Both the position numbers and the translations under genes were made by a program. Below are positions 48,890 to 58,690 of a stretch of 64,000 bases of DNA, one piece after another. Numbering within the stretch: position 1 is the first letter of the stretch; each line of letters opens with the position of its first letter. The notes under the pieces were generated by a model, which worked only from the letters and a program-made list of their open reading frames with translations, had not been told where the DNA came from and ran no database searches. The stretch is from Morinoia aosen. Its lineage: Eukaryota; Arthropoda; Malacostraca; Amphipoda; Talitridae. The stretch spans positions 43,188,068-43,252,067 of the forward strand of contig CM059566.1 of NCBI GenBank assembly GCA_030386875.1, in the 5' to 3' direction.

Positions 48890-51800
48890 GGGTTTGAAAA
48901 AAGCAAAATTTCACAATTTTGGCCAATCTAGCGACTCTGATGTACATCGTGCATCAAAAGGTGGAAGGCGCTCATCGAAGTGACGCAAGTTTTCCAAAAA
49001 ATTTGACTGATGAAGTCCACATCCAATACCCACTTGTTTTTGTGCAGAAGAGCTAATAAACTGCCACTATACTTACTACGCATGTGCTTCTACGGCTTTC
49101 ACTTTCGGTTAGGAGTGAAGCAGTTTAATTGTGTAGTCTCTCATCCCGTCGCACCTCATCTAGCAAGGCCAATAAGTTTGTACGCTCCTGAACTTTCGAT
49201 CCTATCCTCTCACACAAGTGTAGCTAGACGCATGAAACATGAGATCAGAAGTGTTGAATTTTAGCGTGCAAGTATCGAAGATACAGTATGTACGTATTCA
49301 TATTTTGTGAGTAATAATTGCATTGGTTGCTGATGGACAGCTTTTTACTAAAACACTGAGATTGCAAGGTTGGAGGACGGATCGATCCATATAGTTTCAA
49401 GTGTGCGTTGTATCAACACCATTATCCTCATTTCTTTGCATAAGCACGCATCTCTTCGTTACAGCCAATCAAAAACTAAAACTTGGATGTTTTTTTTCTC
49501 TTTCAAAAAGCTTTCAAATAAACGAGTTTAAAAAGTTATCGGAATAATCTTTTCTTACTGTTATTTATAGGGGTTACTTTTACTTTTAAAACTGTTTTAT
49601 GAGTGATTTCGTAGTTTACATTGCAAAATCACAATGAATGAGTTTTAATTTTGCAATAATCAGTATGAAGTTTATTGATTTACGAATGCTTGCACTGTGC
49701 GCACGTGCGAAACTAATGTAATTTGGACTGAGGTATTGAAATGGAAATTATCTCGTAGTAAACTTTACGGGACTCGAGAGCGTCTGGAGAGATTCGAATG
49801 TTGCGGCGTGGGCGACTGGAGACTCGAGGTATTGCAGTGACCAACCCACGTTTGCAGAAGTTGCTAAAATATATAGGAAGATAATTTGGTGTTGCAAAGG
49901 TGAGAATTATTGAGTTTATGGTGCAGAAATTATATGCTCATGTGCAAGCAACAGCAGGATGCTAGAGCGGAGTGTATTCAATGATGGATACTGTCGCATC
50001 TACAGGTGTAGCCGACGTGCAAATAATTAAGGGATTGCCATGTTAAATTTCATGCAAGACCATCACTTTTGAATATGCTTAGGCCGATTATAGGTCTCTA
50101 TGCTAGTTACATTATCGAATGTATTTTCAAAAATTCGACACATTTCTTACTTAATTCTTCCGGTTTCAATTATTTATAGTAAAGCAATAAGCAAAATATT
50201 TTAAACATGACAAGTGCAGTCTATATATTTGCAGAAAATATGCAGGAAATTAATTTTTTTAATTTTTCTATATTACGAGTCAAATTTAACTTAGGTGTAA
50301 AAAATGGCATGTGCCTCATATGCGCGGTCGATACCATGTATGTCTTAACATTACATGCATCTGCGCTGAGCAGCGAATACTAGAATAAACTTGCTATTCT
50401 AAAGCGATGAAAAAGTTTCGCAAGAACTTTCTATTTTGACATTAAATACAATAAAAATAGAGTGTTCAACACTTGGGGTAAGTGCACTTTGTCAATAATT
50501 TGCAATTGTCACTTATAGCCTCCAATATTTAGTTGCAGATGAAATACTATTCTATGCAAACGCGATAGATTATCAGACCAAAATTGATAAGTGTCTTTTA
50601 GAAAATACCAGTAGCACACATGTGTTTTTCTAACATGTTTATTTAAAGTTAGGCTAATTTACAAAGTAATTTAATTCAATTGTGACGGAGCTTTTTAGAT
50701 ATTTGCTAGCAAAATATTTTAAGAATGAATCTATATTCACCAGGACGAGAGGTGTAAAAACTAAATAACAGGTGGCAGGTAGCATCGATTTTTGATAAAT
50801 CCATAGATAACTGACGTGTGCGTGTAAATGGAATGAGTTACTCCTGATCTCTTGCTGCCAAAACTAAACACTAAATGAATGCGAGAGCCTAAACTTTACG
50901 TTCACAGGTTGTTCTTAAACTGGACAGTATGGCATCATTTGTGATAGTGGTACTTGTCTCACGCACAAAATATAATTACAATTTAAAAATCAAACTTTAG
51001 CGAACGAAGAATCTCATAAAGGTAAGGTACAGTATATTCAGATGGTAATGATGTAATATTGCTTGTAAATACTGGATGAACAAAAGGTTGCAAACATGAA
51101 AATTTCTAAGTGCTTTCACCTTCAAAAATGGAGTGGTTAAAAAGTTCATCATATAGTCCTCGAAGATAACTCTGGGCTAGTAGACATTCAAATCCTCCAT
51201 GTATTTTTCCTACATCAAAATCATAAATACAATGGAAAATTGCAGAATTAGCGTATAACATTTATGCTTCGTAAAAAGTTTGAACACGAGTACAATATAT
51301 AGTACAGTCGTGAGACAAGTACGCAGTGTACAGAAGGTATTTTTCTTGTTTTTTTCGGTGACAGGTGTATGCAGGAAGATGATCTTCACTCATGACTGGT
51401 CTAATATCCCTTCCCAATGAATGACTACCCTTTCAAGCACTTTTGTGAAGTTGAGAAATAGGCATCTGGTCATCCACCACGATCATAGTGAAACAATACT
51501 GAACTTTGCTGCATATGTGTAATGTGTACCATATATATACCTTCAATTGACTCCGAAATTGGCAGTGTGACAACCTAACTATTTGAAGAGCAGTGCTCTG
51601 CATGAGAGAGCAGTGCTCTCTCAAAGCGACACAGATGGTTTTATTACTGAAACTTTACTCGTTTCAAATTGTGTGAGCATATTAGCTTCACCTAATATGC
51701 GCCTACAATTGTTTCATAAACCGTATAACGGTATCACAATGCATGATTTTATTCTATTCTTCGTTATGATCATGATCTTCACACTTGATTCTTTCTATCA

Positions 51801-52430
51801 ATAGTCAAATTGAAATCACGATTGAGTGAAGCAGTTCGGCGTAGACATACCAAAACCTCATCAGCGTCTACATTTATTCTTTCACCTAATTTCAAATTAG
51901 CTGAGCAGCCACAGTCTGAGATGTTCCAATGCTTGCGTGATATGCGTCATTTCTATTTCTTGTTAAAAATTGTCTACGAATGTTTTATCCCAAACATTAA
52001 ACAATTTCGATAATTATGGAAATCGTATACATTCGTAAAATGGCTCTCACGTTCACTTATCCTCAAATACGAGAAATGCTCTGAAAGTACCCACCATGAC
52101 CAAATCTCATATACTCTCTCATCTAAATTAATGACTCACATCCCTACTTATCCCTAAATTCTTAACTAATGCATTAAACGTAGACTACTTTCCACTTCTT
52201 TCTCTTTCACCATCGAGGGCTTAAATTCCCGCTTCGTCGCCTGACGTTCTCTTCACATCAGTGAGGAGGGACGTTAATTCGCCGGGACATGAATTCTACA
52301 GTCTCTTGAAACCAATAATTTGTATTGCGAAGATGCAGCGATTCCAAAACGCGTCCTACTTCATTTTCTTCACTTTTGATGGTTCATTTCCGTCTCCATT
52401 TGACGGCGACGTGTGCCTGAGGCAATGAGT
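48890..52430. other. Unassigned AT-rich sequence
   Basis: No gene or tandem repeat is recognised. Open frames at 49010-49264, 51583-51804 and 51810-52013 are short and lack motifs. Confidence 0.4.
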
Positions 52431-52640
52431 CTCCCCCTGGCCAGAGCGAGCTATAGGAGATCCCCGTCTCGCAGCACAGAGGCGTGCGCGTCTTTGAAAT
52501 GGTCTTTGTTTGGCCGGCCTTTGTGGAGCACAACCGCTCGAAGGGTCACAAAGCGAGAGGGGGCCGTAGCTGCTCTGGCCTAGCGGATACAGTGATCATT
52601 GCGCCTGGCTCTTCTCATATATAGCTCGTCCAACCTAGGT
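52431..52640. promoter_or_regulatory. GC-richer patch with clustered CTTTGT words
   Basis: Within about 80 bp (52495-52560) the words TCTTTGTTTGG, CCTTTGTGG and CACAAAGCG bring three SOX/TCF-like cores on both strands together, next to the palindromic GGCCGGCC. The patch is GC-richer than its flanks. Function is inferred only from composition and motif clustering. Confidence 0.25.
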
Positions 52641-53270
52641 TGAGCGACTTAATTTATCTTTACTTCTACTGACTTACGAACACTGTATTGCCTAATTTTC
52701 GGTAAGCATGATTTTTCTGTTTCCTAAATAGTGCAATATTTTCTGTATTCATTTCATTTTAGGCTGGATACTACCATACTATTCTCATTAGAGTCATGTA
52801 GGATTTTTACAGGCATTCTTTGCAGCTATAGTTTGCTGTCCATTATCATAGGATTTACTCGGTAAACTGCAGTGTTTTGAAAATTTTGACATGTATGCGG
52901 CTGAATCGCTATTTTATCGACATGAAGTTAATAGACGTGGAAATAGGTAGTACAATTAAAATAGGTTTTAGTTTCCTACATTCTTATTCATTTTATTAGA
53001 GAAGTATACGGAGGAAACTTGGCTGTTCATTTATGAGGTGCAAAAACACACGGTGACTTCACTTTTCTTTCACGCTGTACCAAAAATAGGAAGAAATCAG
53101 ATCTTTGTTTCGTGCTGAACCGAAATATGCGGAAAAGTTCCGTTTCATTCATGAGGTGCAAAACTATATAAAAAATTTCATCTCAGATTCATCCGGTACA
53201 GAATGACGCTTTATCTTTGACTGATACACTGTCGAAATACGCGTATAAGGATATTTTCGCTCACAACTAT
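52641..53270. other. Unassigned AT-rich sequence
   Basis: Nothing recognisable. Weakly similar phrases containing TTCATTCATGAGGTGCAAAA and TTCATTTATGAGGTGCAAAA recur near 53025 and 53145. Confidence 0.35.
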
Positions 53271-53460
53271 GCTGTGAGTTGGTGCATAAGGGGAAGCGCG
53301 CTGCTCATTTCGAGCGCAGGAAAGCGACGGGAGCAAGACGAGGCTCTGGGATGAGTGTTGTCTTTTCTGCGGGGCTCATCAGCGCGGCGGGCCGGTGGAG
53401 GCGCGCTCGCACCCTGGGGGACCGCGGCCTAGGTTGGTACGGCCTACGTCACAGGCCTAA
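53271..53460. other. GC- and CpG-rich block
   Basis: The block carries words such as GCGCGGCGGGCCGG and GACCGCGGCCTAGG. A 63-codon open frame (53279-53470) matches nothing I know. It borders the palindromic element and the 42-bp satellite. Confidence 0.3.
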
Positions 53461-53463
53461 CAC

Positions 53464-53565
53464 AGTCTAACTTTTTCGCCGGAGCATGCATGTTTTTCGC
53501 CACTCAAGCGATTAAATTGCTTAGGCGGCAAAAAAGATGCATGCAGGAGGCGAAAAAGTTAGACT
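53464..53565. mobile_element. 102-bp palindromic MITE-like element
   Basis: AGTCTAACTTTTTCGCC at the left end is exactly complementary to GGCGAAAAAGTTAGACT at the right end (17 bp). Symmetry continues inward with GCATGCAT and ATGCATGC. There is no coding capacity and no clear target duplication. Confidence 0.75.
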
Positions 53566-53580
53566 GGGAAGCTGGGTGAC

Positions 53581-53691
53581 ATGCAGTGGTGTGAGTTACA
53601 TGTTAGGGGGGTAGGTCTGGGTGACGTGTGGTCTGAGTTGCATGTTAGGACGGTAGGTTTGGGTGACGGGTGGTTTGAGTTACATGTTAGG
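53581..53691 (+). repeat. 42-bp tandem array, left part
   Basis: The unit contains CGGTAGGTCTGGGTGACGGG and TGGTGTGAGTTACATGTTAG. GGTAGGT(C/T)TGGGTGACG falls at 53610 and 53652. The array is broken at 53692 by a large insertion and resumes at 58558 in the same orientation. Confidence 0.88.
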
Positions 53692-53829
53692 TATAGACCG
53701 ACCGGGGCCCCGGCCCCGGCCCCGGCCCCGGCAAGCCCCGAAAATTTTTGCAGACCCCGGCCCTGGCCCCGGCAAAATAGTGCCCTAAACCGGGGTTTTG
53801 GCCGGGGTTTTTAGGTTTTTACTACACCG

Positions 53830-55195
53830 TTTTCACTTGAAATTAATCCAAGTCTAGGTCAATTTAATCCAAGATAAGTTCAATTTAATCCAAGTCAGAT
53901 TCCAATTAATCCGAGTCAAGTTCAAATTAATCCGAGTCAAGTTGAAATTAATCCGAGTCCAGTTCAAATTTATGCAAGTCAAATTCAAATTAAACGTGCT
54001 AAGTATCCAGCATCAGGAGGCAGAGTGTGATTCAGATCTTTGAGCGGAGTAACATATAGAAATCAATTATAAAAACTTAGTAATAACTATACATTGAAGT
54101 TGTTTTTCGATTCTACATTAATGGCAGTGTGCATCCATTCAAATATTTATGTTCAAAGACAATTTTATGTTTCACATGCACATACACATAGTAGTATCGA
54201 GTATTTAATTATTTATATAGAGATTTATACGCGTGAAATTTCGTTTTATCACATATATATAGACATATATGCATTCAACTACGAACGATTACCTCTGGAT
54301 AATATTTAGATTTAACCTTTAAAAGAAATATAGCAACGAGGTCTATTTTCGCTTGTTCAAACGATTTTTGTAAAAACAAGTTTCAATTTTTTTCATCGAT
54401 CGAGATGATATATTTGCCTAGGCCTATTCATATGAAGGGATGGTACAATTTTTATTGCCATTGTAGGATTGTATCTGTGTAGTATGTACTCATATAAATT
54501 GTAATCAAATGGTATCGTATATAAGTACTCAGTGAATCGCATATACTCATTTCTTTTAAAAGTTAAATCAACACATCGTCCAGTGGCAATCATTTGTAAT
54601 TGCATGCACATATGGTTTCATAAATGTGATAAACTGGAATTTCAGGTATGTAAATCTTGAAATGAGTGTAAATAAATCTTCGATACTATGTGTATCTGTA
54701 ACATAAAAGTACCTTTGAACATAATTATTTGAATGGATGCATACTGCCATTAATTTAGGATTATAAAACATATTATAATGTGAAGTATATAATATGTTTT
54801 ATTATAAATTTATAATTAAATGATTATTATAATGTGAAGTATAATACGAAGTTTTTATAATTGACTTCTAACTGTTACTCCGCTCAAAGATCTGAATCAC
54901 ACTCTGCCTCCTGATGCTGGATACTTAACAAATTTTACGACAGCTTGTTATAATACTGCAGAAATTTTATGTATACCTTGCTGAAAGGAAAAACGTTTTT
55001 CTTGCTCATAACATCCAACAGATACATTTTTAAAACAAAAAACACTCAAATTAACGAGGGACTTTGACGATTCTTAATTCAACTTGGGGCTGGATTAATT
55101 TAAACTTGACTTGGATTAATTTGAACTTGACTTGGATTGATATGAATTTAATTTGGATTAATTTGAACGTGACTTAGATTAATAATTTGAAGTGA
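53830..55195. repeat. Large imperfect palindrome with subterminal 21-bp repeats
   Basis: The left arm starts with several direct copies of AATTAATCCGAGTCAAGTTCA (53840-53990). It continues through AGTATCCAGCATCAGGAGGC (about 54001) and GATCTTTGAGCGGAGTAAC. The right arm carries the same words inverted: GTTACTCCGCTCAAAGATC (about 54873) and GCCTCCTGATGCTGGATACT, then inverted ATTAATCCAAGT copies to 55195. Similarity also covers the inner arms (54094-54300 against 54771-54560), which gives related short open frames on opposite strands. The right arm has about 130 bp of extra sequence. This resembles a foldback transposon or the core of the larger element. Confidence 0.8.
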
Positions 55196-56018
55196 ATAGA
55201 GCGTAGTGTGCCCGGCTACCCACACGTGAAAAATTCACGTGTCATTTAAATAAATTTAAAACGATTTCTTTGTAATCCTGAAGAACATGCAGTCACTGAG
55301 AAGAAAAAGCAGTATCTATGCTACCATCCAGTGTAATTATGATCCAGTGCTCAGTTATTGTCTGAAAGAATCTCGACTTGGAGAGGTCCTAATATCATTA
55401 ATTTACTTTTGTATTTCCCCTGAAATAGCAAACAGAACTTGGATACTGAGGTCCGGAATTAGTCTTGTTGTAATTACCTTTTCTGATGAAACTTGAAACT
55501 TCTTATTCAAAACCCTACAAAATTAAAAAAGTTTCCTTTTCGTAGGGTCGTAAGGATTGAGCGCGTCACAAAGCCAGTAAATTAACAATTTCTCTCTATG
55601 TATTTGGTCAGTATTATTTGGCTCCCAGTTTTTAGATTGAGTAAATGTTTCTTTTAAAGTCAGTTGTTTGCCAGTATAGACGAAGACGACTTGCTACAAT
55701 CGGCAGTTTTGTCACTGCTGCAACCAAAACTGTCTTTGTTTGTTTTCAATACATAGACATTTAGTTTTTCTTATAGTACGTTTTGTTTCTATTTTTCAAT
55801 TATTTTTCGCTGTTCGGTTTTTCTTCTTCTTCCATGAATTGATCATTTTGTTTCGATTTTAGATGGCCCTATAAATATTTAGTTGGTAAAGTTTTCTAAG
55901 ATGCACCAGCCGCTCCTTGACGTATATTTGCTTCACAAATGGTGCACACTTCAATTTCTATACTCTTCACCGATGTGTAAAAGTAATCCCATACTGCTGA
56001 CGCACTACTTTTAGTCAT
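55196..56018. other. Interior of the 4.86-kb element, no recognised gene
   Basis: ACACGTGAA-AAA-TTCACGTGT near 55227-55248 is a perfect 9-bp hairpin. A 69-codon plus-strand open frame (55287-55496) has no motif I can identify. Confidence 0.4.
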
Positions 56019-56683
56019 TATACCGAGTGTCCCAAAAAAATGTCACTGAGTTTTAATTGTTATTTCCGCTTTAAATTTACATATTTTAATTTTCAATTTT
56101 TCACATGGTAGTAAATTTTATTTTATTTTCGAATGATTTATGCCGTTGAAAATCATTTAATAACAACTTTACATTGATCGAAAAACTGAAACGGATAGAA
56201 AAACTAATTTTTCGAAGGAAAACATTTTAAAACAATATTGATATTCTTCCTTATTTTGCACTTTCCAAAAAACCGAACAAACAAAAACTTAAAAGAGTAC
56301 CAAATCAACACATTAAATAAAGCTTGAATAAAAAGTACTTTAGTACTTTTAAGTACTAAAATAAAAAATAAAAGTACTTTCAACAAACCCTCCATTTCTC
56401 TCAAGGCAAGCATTACTTCTAACCACTATTAAACGAAGAGTTTTGCGGATCATTTCACCGTTTTCTTTTAGTCTTGAAACACTTTAACTCGTTGTCGAAG
56501 AATTAATAATGATAGAGGTGATGTTTTGAAAAGGCGTTCCTTCACAGTAGGTAATGAGAAATGAAGAAGATCACCAGTGTTATTTTTAAAAATTTTCCTT
56601 TGAACAAATAGTTTTTCTGCCTCTTTCAGTAAATCGATCACTGTAAAGTGGTTATTAAACGAATTACAAAAACTTAAATTATT

Positions 56684-56787
56684 CGTAAAATGAAAAGAAG
56701 AACCAATATAAAATGGAACATTATTTTAATGTCAAACGTTTCGAAATCTCTGATTCCATCATCAGTGCTGTAAAAAAAGGAATAAAA
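56684..56787 (-). repeat. Left terminal repeat of Penelope-like element
   Basis: About 104 bp running from CGTAAAATGAAAAGAAGAAC to TAAAAAAAGGAATAAAA. It is the inverted counterpart of 57991-58093 with a modest number of differences. Penelope-like elements are known for such terminal repeats in direct or inverted orientation. On the minus strand it contains the hammerhead-like core CTGATGA (complement of 56759-56765), with one G-U pair in the small stem. Confidence 0.78.
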
Positions 56788-56861
56788 TACCTACTGTGAA
56801 ATACCTTGTGAAATGCCTACTGTGAAATGCCTACTGTGAATGTATCGTTCGCAGGAAGAGG

Positions 56862-57754
56862 CCCTAAAATTCTTTGACTACATAAATGGATATGACGCAA
56901 GATAAATTTGACAATGGAAACTGAGCAGAATGATAAATTGTCATTTTTAGACTTTCTCGTAAAGAAAACTATTTCAACGTTCACCACCTCTGTTTATAGA
57001 AAACCTACATTTACGGGGTTATGTACCAATTTCTTCAGTTGCATTTACAAGGATTATAGTAAAACAAGTGTCACTACATTATTGCATAGAGCATACCGTA
57101 TTTCAAATTCATATAAAATATTTCATGCCGAAGTGAAATATATCACAAAGTTACTTGTACAAAATAAATACCCTGTATCTTTAATTAACAATCTGGTTAA
57201 AAAGGTTTTAGACAAAAACTTTCCTCTCCGTGTACAATTCTGACCGCACCAGAGCAGAAAGTTTTCGTCGAGCTCTCTTTCTTGGGCTATCTTTTCAAGG
57301 AGATGAGAAAGGATCTTTTATCTCTGATATACTCTCATTTTACTTTCATTGACGTGTTACCATTTTATAATAGTTTTAAAATAAGTTTTTTTTTCAGTAG
57401 GAAAGAGCGTTTGGAAGAGTGCCTGAGAAATGGTTGTGTCTACTTGTATAAATGTGATTACTGCCTGCAGTCTTATGTTGGAAGTACCACACTCCAGCAA
57501 TTTATTCGTTAAGCCAACACTGGGGTATCTCCCATAGAATCGGCCGTTCATACTCATCTCCCTCCCAGTCAGCCATCAGAGATCATTGCCATAGTTCAAA
57601 CCACCATTTCATAAGTTCCAATTTCTCCATACTTTGTAGAACTGCAGAGGAATTTGACCTTAGAATTTTGGAATCATTGTTCATTTTTACCCATAGACCT
57701 CAGCTAAATAATGATCAAAGTGCGATAAAATTAAATATTCCCCCAACTGTGTAA
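56862..57754 (+). pseudogene. Penelope-like retroelement, C-terminal RT and GIY-YIG relic
   Basis: The first open segment (to 57243) reads FLDFLVKKTISTFTTSVYRK followed by PTFTGLCTNFFS and LLHRAYRISNSYKIFHAE. These are the C-terminal blocks of Penelope-like reverse transcriptases just before the linker. After a frame break, CVYLYKCDYCLQSYVGSTTL (about 57439-57498) carries the paired VYL and YVG motifs of the GIY-YIG endonuclease. A stop at 57510-57512 and a further frame change lead to SPSQSAIRDHCHSSNHHF and then FTHRPQLNNDQSAIKLNI ending at 57754. The catalytic N-terminal reverse transcriptase is absent. Full elements encode roughly 800 residues, so this is a 5'-truncated, frameshifted relic. 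It lies between the two inverted terminal repeats and could not be autonomous. Confidence 0.9.
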
Positions 57755-57990
57755 ATAGGAGTGTGTTGGAATGTGTGTGTGTTTTGTGTGTGTGTATGCA
57801 GTTCTGTTACTTTGTGTAAATGTTGTGTGTTGGTTTGATTGCTAGAATTTAGGTGTATGTGTACGTTTGGCTTCGAATGTTTAAGAGAAATCGTGTGTTT
57901 TATTTTTAATGGTTAGGCATAGCTATTTTTCGATGTAGGTATAGTGATATTAATGTCTTATAGCTTTTCGCAATTTGTTCATTATCGTTT

Positions 57991-58093
57991 TTTATTCCTT
58001 GTTTTACAGCACTGATGATGGAATCAGAGATTCCGAAACGTTTGCCATTAAAAGAATGTTCCCTTTTATTTTGGTTCTTCTTTTCATTTTACG
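57991..58093 (+). repeat. Right terminal repeat of Penelope-like element
   Basis: It runs from TTTATTCCTTGTTTTACAGC to TTTTCATTTTACG and is the inverted copy of 56684-56787. The repeat carries the better-preserved hammerhead-like core, annotated separately. Confidence 0.78.
58012..58040 (+). ncRNA. Hammerhead-ribozyme-like core
   Basis: The order CTGATGA (58012-58018), one T, GGAATC, loop AGA, GATTCC, then GAAAC (58035-58039) matches the conserved hammerhead core with a perfect 6-bp stem II. Hammerhead motifs are known in the terminal repeats of Penelope-like elements. I did not find the GUH cleavage site and paired stem III within this copy, so activity may be lost or require a dimeric arrangement. 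Confidence 0.55.
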
Positions 58094-58434
58094 TATTAGA
58101 TTTCCCAAAAATCGCTTATTTAATTCTATAAAATTGTTCGAAAAGGAAACATGATTTACCACATTGTGAAAAAAAGACAATTCAAATATGTTAATTTAAG
58201 TCGGAGATGGAATTAATTAAAAAGTCGGGGACATTTAAGTGGAACACCCGGTATATTTCATTACTATAATTGTTTCTGTATTAATTAATTCAACAAGTAC
58301 AGCAACTGCAAGTCTACAAAACTTTATTGACTTGACATAAATACACACCCAACCGCAACCGTAATTCAACATGCATTGAGCGACTTACCGGCGTTGTGCA
58401 TTGCGTCGTCGTGACACGTCCTGACACGGTCTGA

Positions 58435-58549
58435 ACCCCGGCCCCGGCCCCGGCCGTGTTAAATTTGATAACCCCGGCCCCGGCCCGGCCCCGGCCATGA
58501 CAAATTTGTTGCCCCCGGCCCCGGCCAAATTTTCAACCCCGGTCGGTCT
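58435..58549. repeat. CCCCGG-rich right end of the 4.86-kb element
   Basis: Runs of CCCCGGCCCCGGCC are broken by AT-rich words such as AAATTTGATAA and ATGACAAATTTGTTG. The left end has a comparable tract. Such CpG density is exceptional in this window. Confidence 0.85.
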
Positions 58550-58690
58550 ATGTTAGGACGGTAGGTCTGGGTGACGGGTGGTGTGAGTTACATGTTAGGG
58601 CGGTAGGTCTGGGTGACGTGCAGTGGTGGGAGTTACATGTATGGGCGGTAGGTCTGGGTGACGTTTGGTACTGGTTGACGTTCGTGCATT
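58550..58690 (+). repeat. 42-bp tandem array, right part
   Basis: GGTAGGTCTGGGTGACG occurs at 58560, 58602 and 58647, giving spacings of 42 and 45 bp. It continues the left part of the array across the large insertion. Confidence 0.88.

Larger units (their letters stand above)
56021..58253. mobile_element. ~2.2-kb TA-flanked inverted-repeat element
   Basis: The left end TACCGAGTGTCCCAAAAAAA and the inverted right end TACCGGGTGTTCCACTTAAA begin terminal inverted repeats that stay alignable for about 110 bp, to TTTTTCACATGGTAGTAAAT on the left. A TA flanks each side (56019-56020 and 58254-58255). The ACCGGGTGTCCC-type end and TA target resemble Tc1/mariner-like non-autonomous elements. It carries the Penelope-like fragment inside. 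Confidence 0.75.
53692..58549. mobile_element. ~4.86-kb inverted-repeat element with CCCCGG-rich ends
   Basis: The left end reads TATAGACCGACCGGGG; the right end, inverted, reads AGACCGACCGGGG. Both ends then run into CCCCGG/GGCC-rich tracts (53698-53810 and 58435-58540), followed by AT-rich DNA. ATGTTAGG flanks the element on both sides (53684-53691 and 58550-58557). Removing the element plus one ATGTTAGG puts the next satellite motif exactly 42 bp from the last, so an 8-bp target duplication is well supported. Such a duplication is typical of hAT-superfamily elements, but I see no hAT transposase, and the outermost bases of the two ends do not match perfectly. I regard it as a non-autonomous or decayed element that later collected other insertions. 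Confidence 0.82.

Noticed and set aside
54094..54771. Similar short proteins on opposite strands (LMAVCIHSN...YVQR)
   Set aside because: The similarity is explained by the DNA inverted repeat, not by a conserved gene pair.
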